The translations under genes were made by a program, and so were the position numbers. A stretch of DNA of 64,000 nucleotides from contig NZ_JAACZO010000032.1 in assembly GCF_010993975.1 (NCBI RefSeq), positions 1 to 64,000 of the forward strand. Direction: 5' to 3'. The notes below the pieces were generated by a model, which saw only the letters and a list, made by a program, of their open reading frames with translations, was not told the DNA's origin and did not search any database. This DNA is from Halomonas faecis (GTDB lineage: Bacteria; Pseudomonadota; Gammaproteobacteria; Pseudomonadales; Halomonadaceae). Of the stretch, positions 52,013 to 60,712 are shown in pieces (position 1 is the first letter of the stretch; every line of letters starts with the position of its first letter).

Positions 52013-52879
52013 ATGTCTCGACCCATGATCACCCATTTCTTCGATGAACCCACCAATACCTTCAGCTACGTCGTTCGCGATCCCGACAGTCGAGCCTGCG
52101 CGATTCTCGATTCGGTGCTCGACTTCGACTACGCTGCCGGACGCACCGATGTGCGCTCGGCCGACGCGATCATCGCCTTCATCGAGCGGGAGGGGTTGAG
52201 CGTCGAGTGGATTCTCGAGACCCACGTTCATGCCGACCATCTCTCCGCTGCGCCCTATCTGCACGACAAGCTGGGCGGCAAGACGGGCATCGGCGCCAGG
52301 ATCGTCGAAGTGCAGGCGATCTTCGGCAAGACCTTCAACGCCGGTACCGAGTTCGCCCGTGACGGTAGCCAGTTCGACCGCCTCTTCGAGGAGGGCGACA
52401 CCTTTGCCATCGGCAATCTGGAAGGCCGGGTGTTGCACACGCCGGGCCATACGCCAGCCTGCCTGACCTACGTGATCGGCGATGCCGCTTTCGTTGGCGA
52501 CACCCTGTTCATGCCCGATTACGGCACCGCACGCTGCGACTTTCCCGGCGGCGACGCGCGCACGCTCTATCGTTCCATTCAGAAGGTGCTGGCGCTGCCG
52601 GAAGAGACGCGGCTCTTCCTGTGTCACGATTACCAGGCGCCGGGGCGCGAGACCTATCAGCACGAAACCACGGTGGCCGAACAGCGTGCCCACAACGTGC
52701 ACGTTCACGACGGCATTTCCGAGGATGAGTTCGTCAAGATGCGTACCGAGCGCGATGCCACCCTGGGCATGCCTCGGCTGATCATTCCCTCGGTGCAGGT
52801 GAACATGCGGGCGGGGGAGATGCCGCCGGCGGAGGACGACGGGCAGGTATATCTGAAGGTGCCGCTGAACCGTTTCTGA
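52013..52879 (+). CDS. MBL-fold persulfide-dioxygenase-like hydrolase (ETHE1/BlH type)
   Basis: This 288-residue metallo-beta-lactamase-fold enzyme has the metal motif ETHVHADHLSAAPYL (H71, H73, D75, H76), GRVLHTPGHTPACLTYVIGD and FLCHDYQAPGRETYQHET. The two-His-plus-Asp arrangement is that of ETHE1/persulfide dioxygenases and of BlH, the companion of BigR. It should oxidise glutathione persulfide to sulfite in the cytoplasm, removing sulfide-derived sulfane sulfur. It stands without the rhodanese domain found in some BlH proteins. It lies 120 bases before the BigR-like gene. Confidence 0.86.
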   Translation: MSRPMITHFFDEPTNTFSYVVRDPDSRACAILDSVLDFDYAAGRTDVRSADAIIAFIEREGLSVEWILETHVHADHLSAAPYLHDKLGGKTGIGARIVEVQAIFGKTFNAGTEFARDGSQFDRLFEEGDTFAIGNLEGRVLHTPGHTPACLTYVIGDAAFVGDTLFMPDYGTARCDFPGGDARTLYRSIQKVLALPEETRLFLCHDYQAPGRETYQHETTVAEQRAHNVHVHDGISEDEFVKMRTERDATLGMPRLIIPSVQVNMRAGEMPPAEDDGQVYLKVPLNRF

Positions 52880-52919
52880 TCCCCGATGCTCGTTCGAAAG
52901 CAGCGGGGAAGCCATGTCA

Positions 52920-52960
52920 AACAATATACTTGAAAACATAATGTGTTTAGGTATATTGTT
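52920..52960. promoter_or_regulatory. Extended 41-bp dyad before the BigR-like gene, probable autoregulatory operator
   Basis: AACAATATAC and GTATATTGTT are exact inverted arms, with further symmetric bases inside (centre near 52940), 38 bases before the regulator start. The left arm, extended as CAAACAATATA (52918-52928), is identical to an arm of the palindrome at 49301-49342. ArsR-family sulfide sensors of the BigR type bind AT-rich dyads of this kind. Confidence 0.65.
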
Positions 52961-52998
52961 AGCGCCGACCCTGCCGAGAGACTGCGGAGCCCTGGACG

Positions 52999-53367
52999 AT
53001 GCCCGATACCTCGATGCTCGATGTGAACGACATGCGCGATGCCGCAACGGAGGCGACCGCCTTGCTGCGTGCGCTGGCCCATGAGGACCGTCTGCTGCTG
53101 CTGTGCCAGTTGAGCCAGGAGGAGCTGTGCGTCAGCGACCTGGAAGCGCGCCTGGACATCCACCAGCCGAGCCTCTCCCAGCAGCTCGGGGTGCTGCGTA
53201 AGCAGGGGCTGGTGGCCACGCGCCGCGAGGGCAAGCACATCTTCTACCGCATCGCCGATGACAAGGTGCTCAACGTGCTGCAGGTGCTCTACACGCAGTT
53301 CTGTGCCGGGGCGACGCCGTCCGGCAGTCCAACCGCGACCGAGTCATCCACGACCGCCAGCGACTGA
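52999..53367 (+). CDS. ArsR-family repressor, BigR/SqrR-like persulfide sensor
   Basis: This 122-residue winged-helix repressor has the recognition helix in LDIHQPSLSQQLGVLRKQGL and the wing in ATRREGKHIFYRI. Two Cys, C44 in EELCVSDLE and C102 in TQFCAGA, match the pair that SqrR/BigR link by a polysulfide bridge; C36 is additional. It lacks the metal-binding ELCVCDL of ArsR proper, so arsenic or zinc sensing is not supported. Expected targets are its own promoter, the persulfide-dioxygenase-like gene and the BASS gene. Confidence 0.86.
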   Translation: MPDTSMLDVNDMRDAATEATALLRALAHEDRLLLLCQLSQEELCVSDLEARLDIHQPSLSQQLGVLRKQGLVATRREGKHIFYRIADDKVLNVLQVLYTQFCAGATPSGSPTATESSTTASD

Positions 53368-53399
53368 TCCTTTCCTCGTTCTTCGGAGACCTACGAGCC

Positions 53400-56012
53400 A
53401 TGGGTGACACCCTTGCACGGTTCAGCATGCGGCATTACCGCTGGGTGTTCGCGGCGGTGGTGGCGCTGGTGGTGGCGCTGGCGGCCTTGATTCCGCGCAT
53501 CGCCATCGATACCGACCCGGAAAACATGCTGGCCAGCGATCAGGCGGATCGCGTCTTCGATGCCCGCATCGACGAGCGCTTCGATCTCTACGATACCATC
53601 GTGGTGGGGCTGGTCAGCGAGCGCGACGAGGTGGGTATCTACCACCCCGATGCATTGGCCGGGCTGCATGCGCTGACTCGGGAAATCCAGGCTATGGAGG
53701 GGGTGGTGGCTGACGAGGTGATGTCGCTGGCCACCGTCGACAACGTCGAGCAGGTCACGCCCGGCACCATCAGCTTCGACTGGCTAATGGACGCGCCCCC
53801 CGAGACGCCGGAGGCCGCCGCCGAACTGCGCGAGGCGGTCGAGCGGCTGCCGATGTTTTTGGGGTCGTTGGTCTCGGAAGACGGCCAGGCCGCCGGCATC
53901 TTCGTGCCCATCGAGGACAAGAACGAAAGCCATCGCATCGCCACCGAGATCGAAGCGGCGGTCGCCGAGCTCGGCATCGAGGAGGCGGTGCACGTCACCG
54001 GGCAGCCGGTGGCACAGGATACCTTCGGCGTGCAGATGTTCCAGCAGATGGCCATCTCGGCGCCGTTGGCCGGGCTGCTCATCTTCGTCGTCATGGTGTT
54101 CTTCTTCCGCAGCGTGCCGGTGGTGGTGGCGCCCATGCTGCTGGCCATGGCCACGGTGATCGCCACCATGGGCCTGTTGATCGGCCTGGGTTACACCGTG
54201 CACATCATGAGCTCGATGATCCCCATCTTCCTGATGCCCATCGCCGTGGTGGACTCGGTGCACGTGATGTCCGACTTCTCGGATCGCTGGCGCTCGGGGG
54301 GCGACCCCCGCGAGGTGATGGCCGAGGTCATCCAGGAGCTCCACAAGCCGATCATCTTCACGTCGCTGACCACCAGCGTGGGCTTCGGCTCGCTGGTGCT
54401 GTCGCCGATTCCCCCGGTGCAGGTGTTCGGCGCCTTCGTCGCCTTCGGCGTGCTGCTGGCCATGGTGCTGAGCCTGACCTTTCTGCCCGCCTACGTGGCC
54501 GCGCTGCCTACGCGCACCCTCGACCGCATGGCCGAGCGCGTGCATCGCACGGCGGCTCAGGAGGGTGACGGTGGCCGTCTGGCGCGCCTCGTGGCGGCCA
54601 CCGGGCGACTGGCCACGGCCCGCCACCGCTGGTTGCTGATGCTCTTCCTGGGCCTGCTCGGCGTGGCCGTCTACGGCATCACCCAGATTCAGATCAACGA
54701 CAATCCGACACGCTGGTTCAAGGCCGACCACGAGATCCGCGTCGCCGACCGGGTGCTCAACGAGCATTTCGCCGGCACCTACGAAGCCTACCTGGTGCTG
54801 GAGCAGCGTGAAGGGGGCGACCTGGAATCGCTGCTTGCCGAGCGTGCCGCGCCGATTCTCGACGAGGCCCGCCAGGCCGGCGTCATGCTGGAAGACGACT
54901 GGCGCAACCTGCTGGACGAGAGCCGCGGAGACGATGCCCAGTCCACCCTGGACAACTTGATGTTCGCCATCGACGACCGCCTCTTCGAGGTGAGTGGCGA
55001 AGAGGTCGAGTGGTGGGAGCGGTTGCTCGACGCCGCCGAAGCCGTGCGCAGCGAGGCGCTGACCTTCCAGTCTCCCGAGAATCTGCGCTACATGGCCGAC
55101 CTGCAGGCGCACCTGGAAGGGGAGGGCCATGTCGGCAAGGCCAACTCCCTGGCCGACCTGGTGCGCACCGTCAACCGCGAGCTGGTCAGCGGCGAGCCGT
55201 CGGATTTCCGCATCCCCGACAGCGGCGCCGGTGTCGCCCAGGCGATCCTCAGCTATCAGTCGTCGCATCGCCCCGGCGACCTGTGGCACTTCGTCGCCGA
55301 TGACTACCGCTCGGCCAACGTCTGGCTGCAGCTGCCCAGCGGCGACAACCAGGACATGCAGCGCGTGCTCGACGCCGTGGAGGCCTACGTGGCGGACAAC
55401 CCGCTGCCCGAGGGGCTGGCCATGGAGTGGGCGGGCAGCACCTACATCAATCTGGTGTGGCAGGGCGAAATGGTGGCGGGGATGCTGCTGGCGCTGCTCT
55501 CGGCCTTTGCGGTGGTGCTGGTGATGATGGTGGTGCTGTTCCGCTCGCTGTGGCTGGGCCTGCTCGCCATGCTGCCGCTGACCCTAACCGTGGCGTTGAT
55601 CTACGGCGTGATGGGGTTGGTCGGCAAGGACTACGACATGCCGGTGGCGGTGCTCTCGGCATTGAGTCTGGGCCTCTCGGTGGATTTCGCCATCCACTTC
55701 ATTCAGCGACTGCGTGAGGCGGTGGCCGAAGCCGGCAGCTGGCGCGAGGGTATGACCCTGGTCTTCCAGGAGCCGGCCCGCGCCATCGCCCGCAACGCCA
55801 TCGTCATCGCCCTGGGCTTCACGCCGCTGCTGGTCGCGCCGCTGATGCCCTACGTCACCGTCGGCATCTTCCTGGCCAGCATCATGGCCGTTTCCGCCCT
55901 GGTGACCCTGCTGATGCTGCCCGCCGTGGTCGCGACCTGGCCGCAGCGTTTCTTCGCCGAGCCGGCACATGCCGTGTCCGACGTGTCGGCCGATACCCCC
56001 AAGGAGGTGTGA
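53400..56012 (+). CDS. RND/MMPL-superfamily exporter
   Basis: This 870-residue protein has two sets of six hydrophobic segments separated by large periplasmic loops, as in MMPL and related RND proteins. It carries the conserved acidic segment MPIAVVDSVHVMSDFSDRWR and a second SLGLSVDFAIHFIQRLREA. It begins 32 bases after the repressor gene, so it may be part of the same transcript. The following genes encode a LolA-like periplasmic protein and an outer-membrane barrel. This set suggests lipid or hydrophobic-compound export to the outer membrane, as in other MMPL plus LolA-like pairs. Confidence 0.86.
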   Translation: MGDTLARFSMRHYRWVFAAVVALVVALAALIPRIAIDTDPENMLASDQADRVFDARIDERFDLYDTIVVGLVSERDEVGIYHPDALAGLHALTREIQAMEGVVADEVMSLATVDNVEQVTPGTISFDWLMDAPPETPEAAAELREAVERLPMFLGSLVSEDGQAAGIFVPIEDKNESHRIATEIEAAVAELGIEEAVHVTGQPVAQDTFGVQMFQQMAISAPLAGLLIFVVMVFFFRSVPVVVAPMLLAMATVIATMGLLIGLGYTVHIMSSMIPIFLMPIAVVDSVHVMSDFSDRWRSGGDPREVMAEVIQELHKPIIFTSLTTSVGFGSLVLSPIPPVQVFGAFVAFGVLLAMVLSLTFLPAYVAALPTRTLDRMAERVHRTAAQEGDGGRLARLVAATGRLATARHRWLLMLFLGLLGVAVYGITQIQINDNPTRWFKADHEIRVADRVLNEHFAGTYEAYLVLEQREGGDLESLLAERAAPILDEARQAGVMLEDDWRNLLDESRGDDAQSTLDNLMFAIDDRLFEVSGEEVEWWERLLDAAEAVRSEALTFQSPENLRYMADLQAHLEGEGHVGKANSLADLVRTVNRELVSGEPSDFRIPDSGAGVAQAILSYQSSHRPGDLWHFVADDYRSANVWLQLPSGDNQDMQRVLDAVEAYVADNPLPEGLAMEWAGSTYINLVWQGEMVAGMLLALLSAFAVVLVMMVVLFRSLWLGLLAMLPLTLTVALIYGVMGLVGKDYDMPVAVLSALSLGLSVDFAIHFIQRLREAVAEAGSWREGMTLVFQEPARAIARNAIVIALGFTPLLVAPLMPYVTVGIFLASIMAVSALVTLLMLPAVVATWPQRFFAEPAHAVSDVSADTPKEV

Positions 56013-56013
56013 G

Positions 56014-56823
56014 ATGACCCCTGTCCGCCTGTATCGAACCCTGTTGATCGCTGCTGCGCTGGGGCTGAGTGCACTCTCCGGAGCGGCTCTGGCTCAGTCC
56101 ACCGATGTCGCCGAGATCGTCGAGCGCGCCAATCAGGCCTCGTTCTACGCTGGCGACGACGGCCGCAGCGAGGCACGCATGCGCATCTTCGACGGCAGCG
56201 GTCGCGAGCAGGTGCGCCAGTTCACCCTGCTGCGCCGTGACGGCGACGCAGGCCGTCAGCGCTATCTGGTAGCCTTCAGCCGGCCGTCCGATGTGCGCGA
56301 TACGGTCTTCCTGGTGCACAAGAACCCGGGAGCCGACGACGACCGCTGGCTCTACCTGCCGGGACTCGACCTGGTACGGCGCATCGCGCCGGGCGACAAG
56401 CGCACCAGCTTCGTCGGCTCGCACGTCTTCTACGAGGACGTTTCCGGCCGCCACCTCGAAGACGATACCCATGAACTCATCGACACCACCGACGAGCATT
56501 ACGTGGTGAAAAGTACCCCGAAGGATCCCGGCAGCGTCGAGTTTGCCCACTTCACCACCTGGGTCGACCGCGATACCTGGTTGCCCATGCGCAGCGAGTA
56601 CGTCGACGGCGGCGGCGATGTCTATCGCCGCATGACCATCGAGGCGGTGGAGGAGATCGACGGCTATCCCACCGGCACGCGCATGCGCATGGAAGACCTC
56701 GACTCCGGAGGCCACACCTTGGTGGAGTTCCGTTTCAGCGCCTACGACCTGGGCATTCCCGAGTCGGTGTTCACCGAGCGCTCGCTGCGCAACCCGCCGC
56801 GGCAATGGCTGGAGCGGCAGTGA
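56014..56823 (+). CDS. LolA-like outer-membrane lipoprotein-sorting family protein
   Basis: This 269-residue protein has a signal peptide ending near GAALAQSTDVAEI and a LolA/LolB-like body (FSRPSDVRDTVFLVHKNPGA, LYLPGLDLVRRIAPGDKRTS, YEDVSGRHLEDDTHEL). Such proteins next to MMPL exporters bind a hydrophobic ligand in the periplasm. It starts one base after the exporter stop (AAGGAGG site inside its end), so the two are tightly coupled. The ending PESVFTERSLRNPPRQWLE is typical of the family. Confidence 0.85.
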   Translation: MTPVRLYRTLLIAAALGLSALSGAALAQSTDVAEIVERANQASFYAGDDGRSEARMRIFDGSGREQVRQFTLLRRDGDAGRQRYLVAFSRPSDVRDTVFLVHKNPGADDDRWLYLPGLDLVRRIAPGDKRTSFVGSHVFYEDVSGRHLEDDTHELIDTTDEHYVVKSTPKDPGSVEFAHFTTWVDRDTWLPMRSEYVDGGGDVYRRMTIEAVEEIDGYPTGTRMRMEDLDSGGHTLVEFRFSAYDLGIPESVFTERSLRNPPRQWLERQ

Positions 56824-58145
56824 TGAAACGCTGGTTAGAGGCGAGAGCGCAACGTCGTGTGGCGATGGCGATGATTCTGCTGCTCGCCGCCGCTCCGTTG
56901 GCTGCCCAAGAGGAGGGCGGGGACGATGATTGGGGCGACGATCCCTGGGGCGAGGAGGCCTCGGCCTTCTCCTGGTACGGCTTCGTCGAGGGGGCGAGTG
57001 CCTGGCGCACACAGGACAGCCCCGCCATCGACGAGGACATGACCCTCGAGGAGTTGCGCTTGCAGCTCGAAGGCGAGTACCTCACCGATTGGGCCACCTT
57101 CACGGTCAAGGCCGATGGCGTGGCGGATGGCGTCGAGGACGAGCTCACCGGCGAGGTGCGCGAGGCGATGGTGAGCTTCTCCCCCGGCGAGCGTTTCGAC
57201 GTGCGCCTGGGGCGCCAGGTGCTGACCTGGGGTACCGGCGACCTGCTGTTCGTCAACGACCTCTTCCCCAAGGACTGGCAATCGTTCCTTTCCGGCCGCG
57301 ACGACGACTACCTCAAGGCGCCCAGCGACGCCGCCCGTGTCAGCTGGTTCGGTGAGGCGGTGAATCTGGAGGCGGTGGTGACGCCGCGCTTCGAGCCCGA
57401 CCGCTACGTGGACGGCTCGCGGCTCGGCTATTACGACCCGGCGCGCGGCGCGATCGTCGGCGCCCCACCCGAGCTCGACGCCGACGAGCCTTCCCACTCC
57501 GCCGACAATGCCGAGCTGGCGTTGCGACTCTACGGCCTGGCCGGCAGCCAGGAGTGGGCGATCTACGGCTATCGCGGCTTCTTCGGCCAGCCCACTGCCT
57601 TCGACCCCGAGCGCGGGGTGGCCACCTTCGCCCGGCTGAACAGCCTGGGGGCGAGCCTGCGTGGGCCGCTCAAAGGCGGGATCTACAACCTCGAGACGGC
57701 TTGGTACGACTCCGCGGACGACCGTCACGGCAGCGACCCCAACGTGCCCAACAGCGAACTGCGCCTGCTGGGCGGCTACGAGCGCGAGATGGCCACCCAC
57801 TTCACGGTGGGCACCCAGTACTATCTGGAGTGGCTGCAGGACCATGACGACTACGTGGCGAGCTATCCCTTCGCGGCCGATGATCGGCGAGACGAATTCC
57901 GTCACGTGGTCACCCTGCGTCTGACCTATCGGATGCTGCGCGACAACCTCACTCTCGGGCTCATGAACTTCTACTCGCCGAGCGACGACGACGCCTTCAT
58001 TCGTCCTACGGTCGGCTGGCGCTACAGCGACAACCTGCGCTTCGACGCCGGGGCCAACCTGTTCACCGGCGACCGCGACAGCACCTTCTACGGGCAGTTC
58101 GAGGAGAACGGCAATGTATTTCTGCGTGCCCGCTACAGCTTTTAG
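56823..58145 (+). CDS. Outer-membrane beta-barrel protein (DUF1302-like)
   Basis: This 440-residue protein has a signal peptide ending near AAPLAAQEEGG, an acidic Trp-rich stretch DDDWGDDPWGEEAS, and then alternating barrel strands ending in the Phe-terminated NVFLRARYSF, the usual C-terminal insertion signal. A GRQVLTWGTGDLLFVNDLFP segment is characteristic of DUF1302-type barrels linked to MMPL and LolA-like genes. Its ATG overlaps the previous stop by one base. It probably forms the outer-membrane end of the transport path. Confidence 0.84.
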   Translation: MKRWLEARAQRRVAMAMILLLAAAPLAAQEEGGDDDWGDDPWGEEASAFSWYGFVEGASAWRTQDSPAIDEDMTLEELRLQLEGEYLTDWATFTVKADGVADGVEDELTGEVREAMVSFSPGERFDVRLGRQVLTWGTGDLLFVNDLFPKDWQSFLSGRDDDYLKAPSDAARVSWFGEAVNLEAVVTPRFEPDRYVDGSRLGYYDPARGAIVGAPPELDADEPSHSADNAELALRLYGLAGSQEWAIYGYRGFFGQPTAFDPERGVATFARLNSLGASLRGPLKGGIYNLETAWYDSADDRHGSDPNVPNSELRLLGGYEREMATHFTVGTQYYLEWLQDHDDYVASYPFAADDRRDEFRHVVTLRLTYRMLRDNLTLGLMNFYSPSDDDAFIRPTVGWRYSDNLRFDAGANLFTGDRDSTFYGQFEENGNVFLRARYSF

Positions 58146-58212
58146 GGCGCCACGACCTACGCTGGCGCAGTCCACCCGACGAGAGGCGCCGGGGACAGGT
58201 CGAAGAGGGGGT

Positions 58213-58234
58213 CATTTGCCAGGGATGGCAAATG
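58213..58234. repeat. Palindromic stem-loop, possible REP-like element
   Basis: CATTTGCC and GGCAAATG flank AGGGAT, giving an eight-base perfect stem in the 189-base gap after the barrel-protein gene. The surroundings (repeated GGGG and GCGCC blocks) look like intergenic repetitive elements of halophilic gammaproteobacteria, but only one copy is present here, so repeat status is unproved. It may also act as a terminator. Confidence 0.4.
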
Positions 58235-58334
58235 TAGCGCCCAGGGAGGGGTTCACAGCGCCCCCTCGTAGACATGTCGACGGATCAGCCTCGAGATAAG
58301 CCACTGCTGGTAAGACCATTCAAGGAGATCGACC

Positions 58335-58529
58335 ATGACCATCGATGAAGCCCTTCGCCTGATCGCCGGCACCTTCGTGCTGCTCTCCGTGCTGCTCGGC
58401 TATTTCGTCCACCCCGGCTGGTTTTTGTTTACCGGCTTCGTGGCGCTGAACCTGATGCAGTCCGCCTTCACCCGCTGGTGCCCGATGATCACCATTTTAC
58501 GCAAGGCCGGCCTGCGCGAAGCCCGCTGA
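58335..58529 (+). CDS. DUF2892 (YgaP-like) small membrane protein
   Basis: This 64-residue protein has MTIDEALRLIAGTFVLLSVL, a second hydrophobic stretch and the DUF2892 ending LMQSAFTRWCPMITILRKAG with one Cys. It is the second DUF2892 protein in the window and has its own AAGGAG site and terminator. Such proteins usually sit beside rhodaneses or sulfur-oxidation genes, consistent with the sulfur genes on both sides. Confidence 0.82.
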   Translation: MTIDEALRLIAGTFVLLSVLLGYFVHPGWFLFTGFVALNLMQSAFTRWCPMITILRKAGLREAR

Positions 58530-58558
58530 GCGTACCGCTGTCGCATTACCTCCCCTTG

Positions 58559-58583
58559 CCCCTGCCATCGCAGGGGTTTTTTT
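58559..58583 (+). terminator. Rho-independent terminator of the DUF2892 gene
   Basis: CCCCTGC and GCAGGGG form a seven-base stem around CATC, followed by seven T residues. It is a textbook intrinsic terminator, 30 bases after the DUF2892 stop, and isolates the ttr operon from upstream transcription. Confidence 0.9.
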
Positions 58584-58667
58584 GAGCTCGGGGACTCCCG
58601 AAATGTCTTTTGTCATCAGAGGGTTACTGTAATATTACGTCAATATTAAGAGCTTGCTAATAATTAG

Positions 58668-58681
58668 TTGATTCATATCAA
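58668..58681 (+). promoter_or_regulatory. Perfect FNR/Anr box before the ttr operon
   Basis: TTGATTCATATCAA matches the FNR/Anr consensus exactly. A weak -10-like TAGTCT lies at 58704-58709, so the box centre would be about 41 bases upstream of a start near 58716, the class II activator position. It predicts induction of ttrBCA under low oxygen. Confidence 0.75.
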
Positions 58682-58770
58682 GCGCATCGACCTTGGTCGA
58701 GGCTAGTCTACCGGTACCGGTCGCGCCGGCATCGCGCCGCGCTGACTTCTCATCGACTACCGGAGGCGCC

Positions 58771-59547
58771 ATGGATCCCATTCGCCGCTCCCTTCTCGGC
58801 CAACTGGCCCGCGTGAGTGCCGGCGCCGCGCTGGTGCCGCTCTCGAGCATCGCCAGCGCCGGCATCAACCAGCAGCCACCTCGTCGCGAAGGCGACCCCA
58901 GCAAGCGCTACGGCATGCTCATCGACCTGCGCCAGTGCATCGGCTGCCAGGCGTGCACGGTGTCCTGCCATATCGAGAACGCCGCCCCGCTGGGCAGCTT
59001 CCGGACCACCGTTTCCCAGTACGAGGTGCAGCATCAGGAGAGTGGCGAGGTCGCCACCTTCATGCTGCCGCGGCTGTGCAACCACTGCGAGAATCCGCCC
59101 TGCATTCCGGTCTGTCCGGTGGAAGCGACTTTCCAGCGCCAGGACGGCATCGTGGTGGTGGACAGCGACCGCTGCGTCGGTTGTGCGTACTGCGTCAACG
59201 CCTGCCCCTATGACGCGCGCTTCATCAACGAGCGCACTCAGACCGCCGACAAGTGCACCTTTTGTGCCCATCGCCTGGAAGCGGGGCTGCTGCCGGCCTG
59301 CGTGGAGAGTTGCGTGGGAGGGGCGCGAATCATTGGCGACATGCGCGACCCGGAGAGCCAGATCAGTCGCATGCTCGATGAGCACCGCGACGAGCTGATG
59401 GTGCTGCAGCCGGAGAAGAACACCCTGCCCCAGGTCTTCTACCTCGGCATGGACGAACGCTTCGTCACTCGCCCCGACGCCGAGCCGGTCGCCCTGGAAG
59501 TCCTCGATCCCCACGGCCAGGAGATGGGCTATGAATTCCGCCATTGA
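58771..59547 (+). CDS. ttrB: Tetrathionate-reductase-type iron-sulfur subunit (TtrB-like)
   Basis: This 258-residue protein starts with a twin-arginine-type leader (PIRRSLLGQLARVSAG) and has the four-cluster pattern of NrfC/TtrB/PsrB subunits: CIGCQACTVSC, CNHCENPPCIPVCP, CVGCAYCVNACP and CTFCAHRLEAG with PACVESC. It passes electrons from the membrane subunit to the catalytic subunit in the periplasm. ATG 58771 has a CGGAGG site. Gene order ttrB-ttrC-ttrA is the same as in Salmonella. Polysulfide or thiosulfate reductase is the main alternative. Confidence 0.82.
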   Translation: MDPIRRSLLGQLARVSAGAALVPLSSIASAGINQQPPRREGDPSKRYGMLIDLRQCIGCQACTVSCHIENAAPLGSFRTTVSQYEVQHQESGEVATFMLPRLCNHCENPPCIPVCPVEATFQRQDGIVVVDSDRCVGCAYCVNACPYDARFINERTQTADKCTFCAHRLEAGLLPACVESCVGGARIIGDMRDPESQISRMLDEHRDELMVLQPEKNTLPQVFYLGMDERFVTRPDAEPVALEVLDPHGQEMGYEFRH

Positions 59548-60712
59548 GCTGCTCGCCCCGCGCTACGACATCGCCTGGTATCCCTGGGCGGTACAGTACT
59601 TCTTCCTGATCGCGCTCTCCTACGCCACTCTGTGGCTGGCCGCCCCGGCGCTGGTGTTCGGCAAGCAACGCTGGCTGCCCACCGCACGCCTGGCGCTGCT
59701 CGCCTGCCTCACCACCACCCTGGTGGCCCCCGTGGCGCTGCTCGCCGACCTGCACCAGCCGCTGCGTTTCTGGCACTTCTACGCCTTCGCCAACAGCCAC
59801 TCCTGGATGTCCATCGGCAGCCTGGTGCTGCCGCTCTACGTGACGGGCGTGATCGCGTTGGCCTGGCTGGCGTGGCGCCCGGCGTTGCAGGCCGGTCGAC
59901 ACAGGCCAGGCATTGCCGGCTTGCTCGCCCGCTGGCTGTCGCTGGGGGATGGGCCCACGCCACGCGCCCTGGTCGCTCTGGTGGGGTTGGGCACCCTGGC
60001 GCTTTCCACCGGCATCATGCTCTATACCGGCGCCGAAGTCGCCATCGTCAAGGGGCGCCCGCTGTGGAACACGGTGTGGCTGCCGCCGATGTTCGTGGCC
60101 ACCGGTTTCATTGCCGCCTGCGGCCTGATCCTGGTGCTCGACCGGATCGGCGGTAGGCGCGACATCATCGTTACCGGCCAGGTGCTCAAAGTGATGCTGG
60201 GTGCCTGTCTGGTGGCCGGTCTGGTCGCCGGCAGTTGGTTCCTCGACGGCATCAATGCCAACGTCGGTTCCGTGGCCGCGGCCATGGAATCCGTGCGCGG
60301 TAGCGCCGAGTGGCGCAGCACCGCCCTGTGGGGCGGCCTTACCGGCGTGGTCCTGTTCGGCGCCGTGCTCTACCTGCTCACCCGCCCCGTATCACGCCGC
60401 CCGGCACTCTACGACTGGGCCTGGCCGTTGGGTCTGGTGGCCCTGCACGTGGGCTGGATGTTCCGCTGGGTGGTGCTGATGGACGTGCAGACCGTGGCTC
60501 GCCACAGCGCCGGTTTCCACCACTACGGCATTCCCGCCGGGTCTTCCGGCATCCTCGGCATCGTCGGCACCTTTGGTCTGTGGCTGGCTGCCATCCTGCT
60601 GGTCGACCTCTTCCTGCCGTGGCGCCAAGCCCGCCAGGGCGGTAGCGCTACCGACGCCTCTCCCGCCGCATCCGACCACCCTGACGTCGAAGGAGTCCTC
60701 CGTCATGGCTAA
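59531..60712 (+). CDS. ttrC: NrfD-family quinol-oxidising membrane subunit (TtrC-like)
   Basis: This 393-residue membrane protein has about nine hydrophobic segments in the NrfD/PsrC pattern and no haem motif. It oxidises menaquinol or ubiquinol and hands electrons to TtrB. It overlaps the TtrB gene by 17 bases and the TtrA gene by 8, so the three are translated as a unit. The conserved MFRWVVLMDVQTVARHSAGF near the end resembles the C-terminal part of TtrC. Confidence 0.82.
   Translation: MNSAIELLAPRYDIAWYPWAVQYFFLIALSYATLWLAAPALVFGKQRWLPTARLALLACLTTTLVAPVALLADLHQPLRFWHFYAFANSHSWMSIGSLVLPLYVTGVIALAWLAWRPALQAGRHRPGIAGLLARWLSLGDGPTPRALVALVGLGTLALSTGIMLYTGAEVAIVKGRPLWNTVWLPPMFVATGFIAACGLILVLDRIGGRRDIIVTGQVLKVMLGACLVAGLVAGSWFLDGINANVGSVAAAMESVRGSAEWRSTALWGGLTGVVLFGAVLYLLTRPVSRRPALYDWAWPLGLVALHVGWMFRWVVLMDVQTVARHSAGFHHYGIPAGSSGILGIVGTFGLWLAAILLVDLFLPWRQARQGGSATDASPAASDHPDVEGVLRHG

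Noticed and set aside
52999..53367. Arsenic-sensing ArsR
   Set aside because: The metal-binding ELCVCDL motif is absent and the Cys pair matches persulfide sensors; the neighbours are sulfur genes.
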